Assembly: GCA_947168045.1 (NCBI GenBank)
Contig: CAMVKN010000039.1
Location: 1-36,211, forward strand
DNA length: 36,211 nucleotides
Reading direction: 5' to 3'
Origin: an uncultured Prevotellaceae bacterium
GTDB taxonomy: Bacteria; Bacteroidota; Bacteroidia; Bacteroidales; Bacteroidaceae
Shown: positions 26,101-32,013 of the stretch, piece after piece
Position numbering within the stretch: position 1 is the first letter of the stretch
Layout: every line of letters begins with the position of its first letter
Made by a program: the position numbers and the translations under genes
The notes under the pieces: generated by a model
The model's input: the letters and a program-made list of their open reading frames with translations, nothing else
The model's database searches: none
Told to the model about the DNA's origin: nothing

Positions 26101-26437
26101 TGTAACCTACGACAACGACCTCCTCCAGGGCGGCATTGTCGTCTTTCAGCTGGATTTTCATGTTGGGACCCGCCGTGACTTCCTGCGACACCATGCCGAT
26201 GTAGCTCACTACCACGGTCTTACCCTGCTGAAGCTTCAGCGTGAAGTTACCGTCGAAGTCGGTAGCTGTAGCATTTTTCGGGTTTCCCTTCTCTACTACG
26301 GTCGCGCCAATGACTGCTTCGCCAGTGGCATCTGTCACCGTACCCTTAGCAGTGGTCTGAGCATGTAGCTGTCCCACGACTAAGAGTAGGCACAGAAGCA
26401 GCGCCGTACGTAAGATACTCTTAATGTTTACAGACAT
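23117..26437 (-). CDS. SusC/RagA-family TonB-dependent outer-membrane transporter
   Basis: TonB-linked outer-membrane barrel importing the glycan captured by SusD. Signal peptide about 1-26 (GQLHA-Q). A carboxypeptidase-regulatory-like domain (AKGTVTDATGEAVIGATVVE ... VSYIGMVSQEV, about 30-95) precedes the TonB-box-like LEEVVVVGYTS. The plug domain has GKISGVQVTTVDGQPGADVNIRVRG, PLYIVDG and DIASIDVLKDASLTAIYGAKG, the SusC-type signature. The barrel continues to the C-terminal aromatic residue (ITF). Length 1106 is normal. It heads the operon susC-susD-beta-helix lipoprotein-small lipoprotein under a near-perfect promoter. No ECF sigma/anti-sigma or hybrid two-component regulator is visible in the window. 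Confidence 0.96.
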   Translation of the reverse strand: MSVNIKSILRTALLLCLLLVVGQLHAQTTAKGTVTDATGEAVIGATVVEKGNPKNATATDFDGNFTLKLQQGKTVVVSYIGMVSQEVTAGPNMKIQLKDDNAALEEVVVVGYTSKARKDLTGSVGSISGKKLEVVPVTSAAVALQGKISGVQVTTVDGQPGADVNIRVRGGTSVTQSNEPLYIVDGFQVDNINDIPPSDIASIDVLKDASLTAIYGAKGGNGVVVVTTKSAQAGKVQVSFNGNLNISSLARKLDLMDAQDFANYQYQWHAANGTRSTNAKFFKANFGNPYDLDMYSTLPSHDWQDEVMGENPINYSANVTIGGGSETVKFNVSLTQSEDKGVILGSGVRRTVMNFKTNVQINKKLSLQFNPKFTFRRDEGAGGNNIGTGGIIDVLKYRPTNGLREYGYVDPAYADPDEEELFNYTNPKNDIAINQLIKHSYTYTNGLALDWKPIKGLTLRSEATIGLRWTDQSRFYGALTDVGQSHNSQPVAELTNTKRFSYVWTNTASYNFSLEDKHNFSFLVGQEIHHSQQTSNGLMNRYFPRAFTAREAWNNMGFGTPYLSPSSLTTADRTASFFGQASYNFNHKYLLSATFRADGSTKFAPGKQWGYFPSISGAWVMSEEPFMKDISWISNLKIRAAFGLSGNNRIDNDMWRVLYAINSTGGPGFGEVTPFGEQYYGNNGGNKFSNKDIKWETTITRNIAADISLFNGRVSITPEFYWNTTRDLLYKSDLPSVIGYTSQMQNIGQVTNKGIEFSVTGDILQGKDYVLSANVNFGWNKKKIDKLNGTDDVVWDQNDRWKSSYNDYCLKVGDEVGLIYGFVYDGLYRFDEFYFDPLNNYQAVPWGSSSADNGTSSNCAPREDGYVTVINDVSGSSNSGIATLPGKIKFKDLDGDGRITENDRTVIGNTNPKIQGGFGLSGQWKNFDFTANFTYMLDYDINNATAYTLSSSEGNSKRFFNVLEKFKDGWQYNDISGQLTGTKGDILYKLYYVDDCVNIYKNANRGRTLWNPTDVTTKLTQSYFIEDASFLRCSDVTIGYTLPKSLTQKAGISKARFYVSASNLFIITSYTGYDPEVDIQTGLTCGMDYNRYPRARMFAFGTNITF

Positions 26438-26486
26438 AAATTAGTAGTTTTTTGGGTTTGTTTTGATTGTTTGGTATAATTTGGCG

Positions 26487-26517
26487 CAAAATTACATAAT
26501 TTAATTTACATGGCAAA
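26487..26517 (-). promoter_or_regulatory. Promoter of the susC operon
   Basis: Minus strand: TTTG (26514-26517), 19 nt, TAATTTTG (26487-26494), about 50 nt upstream of the susC ATG and starting 10 nt after the menE stop. Confidence 0.8.
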
Positions 26518-26526
26518 GGATTGGGC

Positions 26527-27675
26527 CTACTTTTTTTCGTAAACGATTTCGTTGTTGGCTATTTTCCGGGCCTCGGCTCTGGCTATTTTTCCCGTGGCGG
26601 TGAGGGGGATGGCGTCGACGCTGACATAGTGGCGGGGCTTCCACAGCCGGGGCAGCGCCTGTTCGCACAGCGGACGAAGGCTCTCAGCGTCAGTCTGTTC
26701 CGTCAGCAGTACCACGGCCTCGCCGAGGCGTGGGTCCTGGCATTGCGTGATGCAGAAGGGGGCTGACAGATGAGGACGCAGCCGGCGCTCCACTTCCTCG
26801 GCCTGAATCTTGATGCCGCCGGAACAGATGACGTTGTCCTTGCGGCCAAGGATGCGGAAAAGCCTCCCCCCAGCCCCCTCCGAAGGAAGGGGTGGCCGAA
26901 GTTCCGCGATGTCGTTGGTGACGAGCGGGCCATCGTGGACGGCAGGGGCGTCGATGACGAGACAGCCGTCGGCGTTGAGGCTGACGCTAACACCTTCGAA
27001 AGGGGTGTACCACTCGGTGGCATCCGGACCGCTAAGTCGGCGCAGGGCGATGTGCGACAGCGTCTCCGTCATGCCGTAGGTGCTCCACACGGCGTTGGGC
27101 AGGTCCTTCAGTTGCTGTGCCAGCGCGTCATCAATGGCTCCGCCGCCGATGATGAGGTGGCGGATGGCTTTCAGCCGCTCACGCTCCTCCTCCACCTGCA
27201 GACTGTTCCATACCTGAAGCGGCACCATGGCGGCGAAGTCAAGTGTAGAGTGTAGAGTGTAGAGTGTAGAGTGTAGAGTGTAGAGTGTAGAGTTCTTGGA
27301 CGAGCCAAGCGGCGAAGCCGAGCGTGCTACCGCGCTGTTTGCTGCGCTTGGTACAGCGGTAGCAAACTCTCCATTCTCCACTCTCCACTCTCCACTCCCC
27401 AACGGGTGGCTGCTGGGTGGCACGCTGACCAGGCGCAGACCGCAGGTCAGGGCTCGGACCACCATCATCTTGCCTGCGATGTAGTCTAAGGGCAGACATA
27501 GCAACGCTGTGTCGCCGGGATGCAGACCTAAGAACGAACAGGTGATGCGGGCCGATGCCTCCATGCGACGCTTCTCCACCTCAATGGCTTTCGGGGTGCC
27601 GGTGGAGCCGCTTGTGTGCACCGTGACATAAGGACTGTCACTGCGCCATTCTTTCAAGAACTCTTCTAAGGACAT
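26527..27675 (-). CDS. menE: o-Succinylbenzoate-CoA ligase MenE, with two repeat-encoded inserts
   Basis: Adenylate-forming enzyme that activates o-succinylbenzoate with CoA in menaquinone synthesis. The ATP-binding motif is TSGSTGTPK (21-29), the second motif YGMTET (200-205), and the hinge GRKDNVICSGGIKIQAEEVE (277-296); the C-terminal lysine lies in LTATGKIAR. It is 382 residues, of the compact Bacteroidetes type. About residues 89-145 come from a composite repeat element (SGEWRVENGEF ... STLYTLH repeats) inserted between SSHPL and DFAAMVPLQ, and LRPPLPSEGAGGRLF (259-273) from a second, C/G-rich element. The frame stays open through both and the motifs are intact, so it is probably active. 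It overlaps menC by 10 nt and ends the menBCE run. Confidence 0.92.
   Translation of the reverse strand: MSLEEFLKEWRSDSPYVTVHTSGSTGTPKAIEVEKRRMEASARITCSFLGLHPGDTALLCLPLDYIAGKMMVVRALTCGLRLVSVPPSSHPLGSGEWRVENGEFATAVPSAANSAVARSASPLGSSKNSTLYTLHSTLYTLHSTLDFAAMVPLQVWNSLQVEEERERLKAIRHLIIGGGAIDDALAQQLKDLPNAVWSTYGMTETLSHIALRRLSGPDATEWYTPFEGVSVSLNADGCLVIDAPAVHDGPLVTNDIAELRPPLPSEGAGGRLFRILGRKDNVICSGGIKIQAEEVERRLRPHLSAPFCITQCQDPRLGEAVVLLTEQTDAESLRPLCEQALPRLWKPRHYVSVDAIPLTATGKIARAEARKIANNEIVYEKK
26865..26899. repeat. C/G-rich palindromic element inside menE
   Basis: GCCTCCCCCCAGCCCCCTCC followed by GAAGGAAGGGG: the same arrangement as the ilvB copies (GCCTCCCCAAGCCCCTCCGAA). Translated as PPLPSEGAGG just before the conserved GRKD hinge. 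Confidence 0.75.
27243..27400. repeat. Composite heptad-ended element inserted in frame in menE
   Basis: Seven GTGTAGA units (27243-27291), then a 37-nt arm (27292-27328, starting GTTCTTGGACGAGCC) identical to the arm in menC. Next is a short hairpin (TGCTACCGC 27325-27333 with GCGGTAGCA 27356-27364), then five heptads of ACTCTCC type (27366-27400). About 158 bp. The right half lacks the long complementary arm that menC has. Confidence 0.88.
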
Positions 27676-28862
27676 ATTATCTTTTTCACCCAGAGTTTAT
27701 CCCCTCGTATTTCTATCGGCATAGGTATATTGTCGGTGAAGAGCTGTCCTGTGCCCAGTCCTTGAGGCATGGTGATGCCAGGCCCGTAGACATCAGCACA
27801 GAACTGTGCGATGGCGTTCAGCCCCACGTTGCTCTCAAGGGCGGAGGTAATCCATGAGCCGATGCCCATGTCGTGTGCCGTGTCTATCCACTCACGACAG
27901 CCTGCCATGCCGCCGTGCAGCGATGGCTTCAGCACGATGTAGGCAGGGCGGATGATATTCAGCATCTGTCGCTTCTGTTCGGCATCGTTGATACCAATCA
28001 GCTCCTCGTCGAGGGCGATGGGCAGGGGTGACTCGCGGCACAGCTCGGCCATGTTTGCCCACTGTCCTGCCCTGATGGGCTGTTCGATGCTGTGCAGGGC
28101 GTATTGCGACAGTAGCTCCAACTTGTAGAGCGCGTCATCCAGCAGCTGTCGTGAGGGTACCTCAGGGCGTGGCCCGAAGGCACCGTTGGCATCGACGCGC
28201 AGCTCCACCTCACGATGGCTGAAGCGCTGGCGGATGTGTTTGATGAGCTGTAGCTCATCGTCGAAGGCGATGGCCCCAATCTTCAGCTTGATGCACCGAA
28301 ACCCCTGGCGCAGCTTCTCTTCTATGCGCTGCAGCATCTCCTCGTAGGTGCCCATCCACACCAGACCGTTGATGGGGATGCCCTCTTTGCCCTTGGCAAA
28401 GAGTGTAGAGTGTAGAGTGTAGAGTGTAGAGTTCTTGGACGAGCCAAGCGGCGAAGCCGAGCGTGCTACCGCCGTACCATCCGTCACCAGTGGTGCGACA
28501 GCACGCTCGGCTGCGCCGCTTGGCTCGTCCAAGAACTCTCCACTCTCCACTCTCCACTCTAAACTCAAAAGTGCCGTCTCCAGTCCGAAGAGCATGCTGG
28601 GGTAGGGGCGCAGGGCTTCATAGGGAATGGTGCCCGTCTGTTCCACCTCGTCGCAGAAGCGCCTTAACACATTATTATATATATTGGGAGGCAGCGCATC
28701 GCAGCTCAGGTCGGGTAGGGGGGCACACTCGCCCATTCCGACGTTCACGCCGTCAGTGGCAGTGACGAGCCAGATGCGTCTTTCGGTGTAGACGCCGCGG
28801 CTGGTGCCCGCCGGCTGTTTGAAGTGGAGCACACGCTCCTCAATGTCAATCTTATACATCAT
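27666..28862 (-). CDS. menC: o-Succinylbenzoate synthase MenC (enolase superfamily), with repeat-encoded insert
   Basis: Dehydrates the SHCHC intermediate to o-succinylbenzoate in menaquinone synthesis. Enolase-superfamily catalytic residues are present: IKLKIG (K192 and K194), metal ligands in LRVDANGAF (D224), SIEQP (E260) and PIALDEEL (D285), and VLKPSL (K312). The capping domain ends at LFGLETALLSLE (to about 102). Residues about 101-155 are then repeat-derived (WRVESGEFLDEPSG ... STLYTLHSTL), before the normal FAKGKEGIPINGLVWMG. The insert therefore lies at the cap-barrel junction and keeps the frame, so activity is plausible. Length 398 exceeds the family's usual size by about the insert. 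It overlaps menE and follows menB across a heptad-array spacer. Confidence 0.92.
   Translation of the reverse strand: MMYKIDIEERVLHFKQPAGTSRGVYTERRIWLVTATDGVNVGMGECAPLPDLSCDALPPNIYNNVLRRFCDEVEQTGTIPYEALRPYPSMLFGLETALLSLEWRVESGEFLDEPSGAAERAVAPLVTDGTAVARSASPLGSSKNSTLYTLHSTLFAKGKEGIPINGLVWMGTYEEMLQRIEEKLRQGFRCIKLKIGAIAFDDELQLIKHIRQRFSHREVELRVDANGAFGPRPEVPSRQLLDDALYKLELLSQYALHSIEQPIRAGQWANMAELCRESPLPIALDEELIGINDAEQKRQMLNIIRPAYIVLKPSLHGGMAGCREWIDTAHDMGIGSWITSALESNVGLNAIAQFCADVYGPGITMPQGLGTGQLFTDNIPMPIEIRGDKLWVKKIICP
28403..28560. repeat. Composite element with 37-nt inverted arms inserted in frame in menC
   Basis: Four GTGTAGA heptads (28403-28430), left arm 28431-28467, a 32-nt loop, right arm 28500-28536, then three TCTCCAC heptads (28537-28557) and TCT. 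The arms are complementary at 36 of 37 positions. The flanking heptads extend the pairing, since GAGTGTA pairs with the complement of GAGTGGA but for one base per unit. The left arm matches the menE copy exactly. Confidence 0.92.
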
Positions 28863-28890
28863 CAGTAACGTTAGTTTAATAATCTATTCT

Positions 28891-28925
28891 CTCACCTCTT
28901 ACCTCTCACCTCTCACCTCTCACCT
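28891..28925. repeat. Heptanucleotide array (CTCACCT type) in the menB-menC spacer
   Basis: Five units: CTCACCT, CTTACCT, CTCACCT, CTCACCT, CTCACCT. They run almost into the menB stop codon at 28928. Same family as the arrays bracketing the acyltransferase gene at 4433-5434. Confidence 0.85.
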
Positions 28926-28927
28926 CT

Positions 28928-29785
28928 CTATGGTATCTGTGGATACTTCCCGAAGTCGGGCTTTCGCTTCTCCAGGAAGGCGTGGCCACCCTCTTGCGCC
29001 TCGTCGAGGAAGTAGTAGAGCATCGTGGCGTCGCCAGCCAGCTGCTGTATGCCCGCCTGTCCGTCCAGCTCAGCGTTCAGTCCCGCCTTAATCATGCGCA
29101 AGGCGATGGGCGAGCGCTCCATCATCTCCTCGGCCCATCTGACGCACTCGTCCTCCAGGTCGTCCAGGGCCACCACCTTGTTCACCATGCCCATCTGCTC
29201 CGCCTCACGGGCGGTGTACTGTCGGCACATGAACCATATCTCGCGTGCTTTCTTCTGTCCTACGATGCGAGCCAGGTAGGAAGAGCCGAAGCCAGCATCA
29301 AACGACCCCACCTTCGGCCCTGTCTGTCCGAAGATGGCGTTCTCCGACGCTATCGTCAGGTCGCACACCAAGTGCAGCACATGCCCGCCGCCGATGGCAT
29401 AGCCATTGACCATGGCGATGACCGGCTTGGGCAGACGGCGAATCTGCATCTGCACGTCGAGGACGCTCAGACGGGGCACGCCCTCTTCGTCCACGTAGCC
29501 GCCGCGACCCTTCACGTGCATGTCGCCGCCGCTGCAGAAGGCGTGCTTCACGTCGGCCAGCGTCTTGCCCTCGGGCACAGGACTCATCGCACCCGTGAGC
29601 AGCACCACGCGGATGCGCTGCAGCTCGCGGCACAGCGCGAAGGCCTGGCTCAGTTCCAAGGTCGTCTTCGGCGTGAACGCGTTCCTGAACCTTGGCCGGT
29701 TGATAGTAATCTTGGCTATGCCGTTAAACTCCTCGAAGAGGATTTCTTCAAACTCGCGGATTGTTTTCCATTCTCTTTGTTCCAT
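28928..29785 (-). CDS. menB: 1,4-Dihydroxy-2-naphthoyl-CoA synthase MenB
   Basis: Crotonase-fold enzyme that cyclises o-succinylbenzoyl-CoA to the naphthoyl-CoA ring in menaquinone synthesis. I start at ATG 29785 ([20 protein letters not shown]), not the ATG 33 nt earlier, because the -7 promoter element overlaps that earlier codon. Key segments are RNAFTPKT (34-41), [16 protein letters not shown] (83-98, oxyanion hole and acyl pocket), GYAIGGGH (128-135) and [21 protein letters not shown] (156-176). At 285 residues it is slightly longer than the commonest forms but typical of the family. It heads menB-menC-menE; menF, menD and the later steps are not in the window. Confidence 0.95.
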   Translation of the reverse strand: MEQREWKTIREFEEILFEEFNGIAKITINRPRFRNAFTPKTTLELSQAFALCRELQRIRVVLLTGAMSPVPEGKTLADVKHAFCSGGDMHVKGRGGYVDEEGVPRLSVLDVQMQIRRLPKPVIAMVNGYAIGGGHVLHLVCDLTIASENAIFGQTGPKVGSFDAGFGSSYLARIVGQKKAREIWFMCRQYTAREAEQMGMVNKVVALDDLEDECVRWAEEMMERSPIALRMIKAGLNAELDGQAGIQQLAGDATMLYYFLDEAQEGGHAFLEKRKPDFGKYPQIP

Positions 29786-29815
29786 GATTGTATTGATATA
29801 TGTCGTTTCAGTCTG

Positions 29816-29823
29816 CAAAGATA
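29816..29823 (-). promoter_or_regulatory. -7 promoter element of the menBCE operon
   Basis: CAAAGATA on the plus strand reads TATCTTTG on the minus strand, matching TAnnTTTG, 31 nt upstream of the chosen menB ATG. The -33 position is not well conserved. It rules out the longer menB start. Confidence 0.62.
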
Positions 29824-29865
29824 CAAAGAAAATGTGAGATAATGACCTTTAATCTTGTGAAAACC

Positions 29866-29896
29866 TTGGCCGAATGATAAAAAAAATGTACCTTTG
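29866..29896 (+). promoter_or_regulatory. Promoter of the DASS transporter gene
   Basis: TTG (29866-29868), 20 nt, TACCTTTG (29889-29896). The earliest in-frame ATG (29874) lies inside the promoter, so translation must begin further down. Confidence 0.72.
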
Positions 29897-29975
29897 CACC
29901 CGCAATTCAGGCATGTGCTGCCAACGAGGCTTCCAGCTTGATTTTCTTGTAAAAAACAACATTGATAGAACTGAC

Positions 29976-31481
29976 ATGTTCAAGAACTTTAATGGGTTCC
30001 ATCTCATCGATGCTTATCACAGCTTGAGCCATGCGAGACGGTACAATCCCAAGAGAGTGTTTAAGAAAACGGTGGAAGCCATCGTGGTCGTCCTTGTGAC
30101 GCTACTGCTGTGGAATCTGCCAAGTGATTCATTTGGCATTGAGGGACTGAACGTCGTGCAGCAGCGCATCATCGCCATCTTCGCCTTCGCTACCCTGATG
30201 TGGATTCTGGAAGTGGTGCCGTCGTGGGCCACCAGTGTCGCCATCATCGGCCTCATGCTGCTGTTCTGCAGCGATTCGGGCATCAAGTGGATGTGCAACC
30301 CCGACGATGTGGGGCCGTTGCTCTCCTACAAGGGTGTCATGGCCTGTTTTGCCGACCCGGTCATCATGCTGTTCATCGGTGGCTTCATCCTTGCCATTGC
30401 GGCCACGAAGACCGGACTCGACGCCCAGCTGGCAAAGGTGCTGCTGAAGCCTTTCGGCACGCGCAGCGAGATGGTGCTGCTGGGCTTCCTGCTCATCACA
30501 GGTCTCTTCTCCATGTTCGTGTCTAACACGGCGACGGCAGCCATGATGCTGACATTCCTGACCCCTGTGTTCCGGCAGCTGCCACCCGAGGGAAAGGGAC
30601 GTATAGCCCTGGCCCTCTCCATCCCCGTGGCTGCTAACCTGGGTGGCATGGGTACGCCCATCGGCACGCCACCGAACACGATAGCCCTGAAATATCTCAA
30701 CGACCCTGAGGGGCTCAACCTCGGCATTGGCTTTGGCCAGTGGATGATGTTCATGGTGCCCTTGGTGGTCATCTTGCTCTTCATCGGCTGGGTGCTGCTG
30801 AAGAAGCTTTTCCCCTTCACACAGAAACGCATCGAGCTGAACATCGAGGGCGGCATGAAGCCCGGTCTGCATTCGAAGATTGTCATCGTGACGTTCATCG
30901 TCACCGTCCTGCTGTGGCTCCTTGACTCAGTGACGGGCATCAACTCCTACACCGTGGCACTCATCCCCTTCGTGGTCTTCGCCATGACGGGCGTCATCAG
31001 CCGTCAGGACCTGGAAGAAATCAACTGGAGTGTCATCTGGATGGTGGCTGGCGGCTTTGCCCTGGGCTACGGTCTGAACCAGTCGGGACTGGCTGAGCTG
31101 GCCGTTGAGAGCATCCCCTTCGGCGACTTCTCGCCCCTGTTCATCCTCATCCTCTCGGGACTCATCTGCTTCCTGCTGTCCAACTTCATCTCCAACTCGG
31201 CCACGGCGGCTCTGCTCATGCCCATCCTCGTGGTGGTGTGTGCGGCCATGGGCGATAAGCTCGATGGCATCGGTGGCACCTCGACGGTGCTCATCGGTGT
31301 GGCTGTCGCTTCCTCCTCGGCAATGATTCTGCCCATCTCCACGCCGCCCAATGCGCTGGCCTACGCTACCAACATGGTACAGCAGAAAGACATGGCTCGC
31401 ATCGGCATCCTCGTGGGCATCATCTCCATGGTGCTGGGCTATGCCCTGCTCTATTGCATCGGACAGCTGCACATCATCTGA
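29976..31481 (+). CDS. DASS/SLC13-family sodium:dicarboxylate or sulfate symporter
   Basis: Inner-membrane transporter of the divalent anion:Na+ symporter family. Start chosen at ATG 29976, because the frame's first ATG (29874) lies upstream of the -7 element; ATG 29913 would leave only about 10 nt of leader. This gives 501 residues with about 11 hydrophobic segments. Both family signatures are present: SNTATAAMM (from about 183) with GGMGTPIGTPPNT (about 223-235) in the first half, and SNSATAALLMP (from about 406) with SSSAMILPISTPPNA (about 446-460) in the inverted second half, as in VcINDY-type proteins. These form the Na+ and substrate sites. The SNT/SNS motifs favour a di- or tricarboxylate such as succinate, but sulfate or phosphate cannot be excluded. 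It is divergent from menB and monocistronic as far as seen. Confidence 0.9.
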   Translation: MFKNFNGFHLIDAYHSLSHARRYNPKRVFKKTVEAIVVVLVTLLLWNLPSDSFGIEGLNVVQQRIIAIFAFATLMWILEVVPSWATSVAIIGLMLLFCSDSGIKWMCNPDDVGPLLSYKGVMACFADPVIMLFIGGFILAIAATKTGLDAQLAKVLLKPFGTRSEMVLLGFLLITGLFSMFVSNTATAAMMLTFLTPVFRQLPPEGKGRIALALSIPVAANLGGMGTPIGTPPNTIALKYLNDPEGLNLGIGFGQWMMFMVPLVVILLFIGWVLLKKLFPFTQKRIELNIEGGMKPGLHSKIVIVTFIVTVLLWLLDSVTGINSYTVALIPFVVFAMTGVISRQDLEEINWSVIWMVAGGFALGYGLNQSGLAELAVESIPFGDFSPLFILILSGLICFLLSNFISNSATAALLMPILVVVCAAMGDKLDGIGGTSTVLIGVAVASSSAMILPISTPPNALAYATNMVQQKDMARIGILVGIISMVLGYALLYCIGQLHII

Positions 31482-31685
31482 TGTTGGTGCTCCATCTGTC
31501 CCATTCATCTCCGTGCGGTGCAGTAGGACAACTTCCTTCTGTACCGTCCTATAGATGAAAAAAAACGATTATCTTACATTCTTACATTCGTTACTGATTA
31601 TCAGTGCGTTAGCAAAAATTATCTTACATTTATCTTACATTCTGCCTGCCATTCTTGGCAGCAGTCAGGACAGTCGTTAAGCAAA

Positions 31686-31762
31686 TCCGACCTGCTCGGA
31701 AAAAAATCCGACCTGCTCGGAAAAAATCCGACCTGGTCGGACAATAATCCGAGCAGGTCGGA
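31686..31762. repeat. Four phased 15-bp palindromic boxes (TCCGACCTGCTCGGA)
   Basis: Copies at 31686-31700, 31707-31721 and 31727-31741 (TCCGACCTGGTCGGA), plus an inverted copy at 31748-31762 (TCCGAGCAGGTCGGA). Start-to-start spacing is 21, 20 and 21 nt, about two helical turns. A-rich linkers separate them. Copies 1 and 2 are exact reverse complements of copy 4, so a 15-bp hairpin is also possible. Confidence 0.88.
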
Positions 31763-31976
31763 TTCTTCGGAATATTAGGGAAACGAATTGGAATCATTGG
31801 AATCATTTATCCACGAATGAGAATAATTATTATATAACTTTCGCATGTTTTTTAACCACCGAGAACACTGAGCACACAGAGTTTCTTTCCACATAGAAGG
31901 ATACTTTCCCAAGAAACCTAAAGGTCAATAGGTAAAAAAATAAACGGAAATGTGCTATTATCTGAATAAATAGTTG

Positions 31977-31984
31977 TAACTTTG
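31977..31984 (+). promoter_or_regulatory. -7 promoter element of ilvBN
   Basis: TAACTTTG matches TAnnTTTG, 29 nt before the ilvB ATG. No clear TTTG lies 19-21 nt upstream. Confidence 0.6.
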
Positions 31985-32013
31985 CACCGTTTTTCTTACA
32001 ATGCGAAAGGTAA

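Larger units (their letters stand above)
31482..32013. other. Repeat-rich intergenic region upstream of ilvB
   Basis: No gene is supportable in these 532 nt. They hold CTTACATT copies at 31573-31580, 31581-31588, 31623-31630 and 31634-31641; the palindromic boxes at 31686-31762; a short nonamer run ACCACCGAG, AACACTGAG, CACACAGAG (31855-31881); and the ilvB promoter. No leader peptide rich in Ile, Val or Leu codons was found. Confidence 0.7.

Noticed and set aside
27241..28562. Frameshifted or pseudogenised menC and menE
   Set aside because: Although both contain long repetitive inserts, the frames are open end to end and all catalytic motifs are intact.
29786..29818. Longer start of menB at 29818
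   Set aside because: That codon overlaps the -7 promoter element; the downstream ATG matches the normal MenB N-terminus.
29874..29975. N-terminal extension of the DASS transporter to the first ATG
   Set aside because: The first ATG lies upstream of the -7 element at 29889-29896, so it cannot be in the mRNA from that promoter; the extension is also Cys-rich and unlike the family.
31482..32013. Leader-peptide attenuator for ilvBN
   Set aside because: I found no short ORF rich in Ile, Val or Leu codons followed by alternative hairpins; the visible structure is the palindromic box cluster, too far upstream of the promoter.
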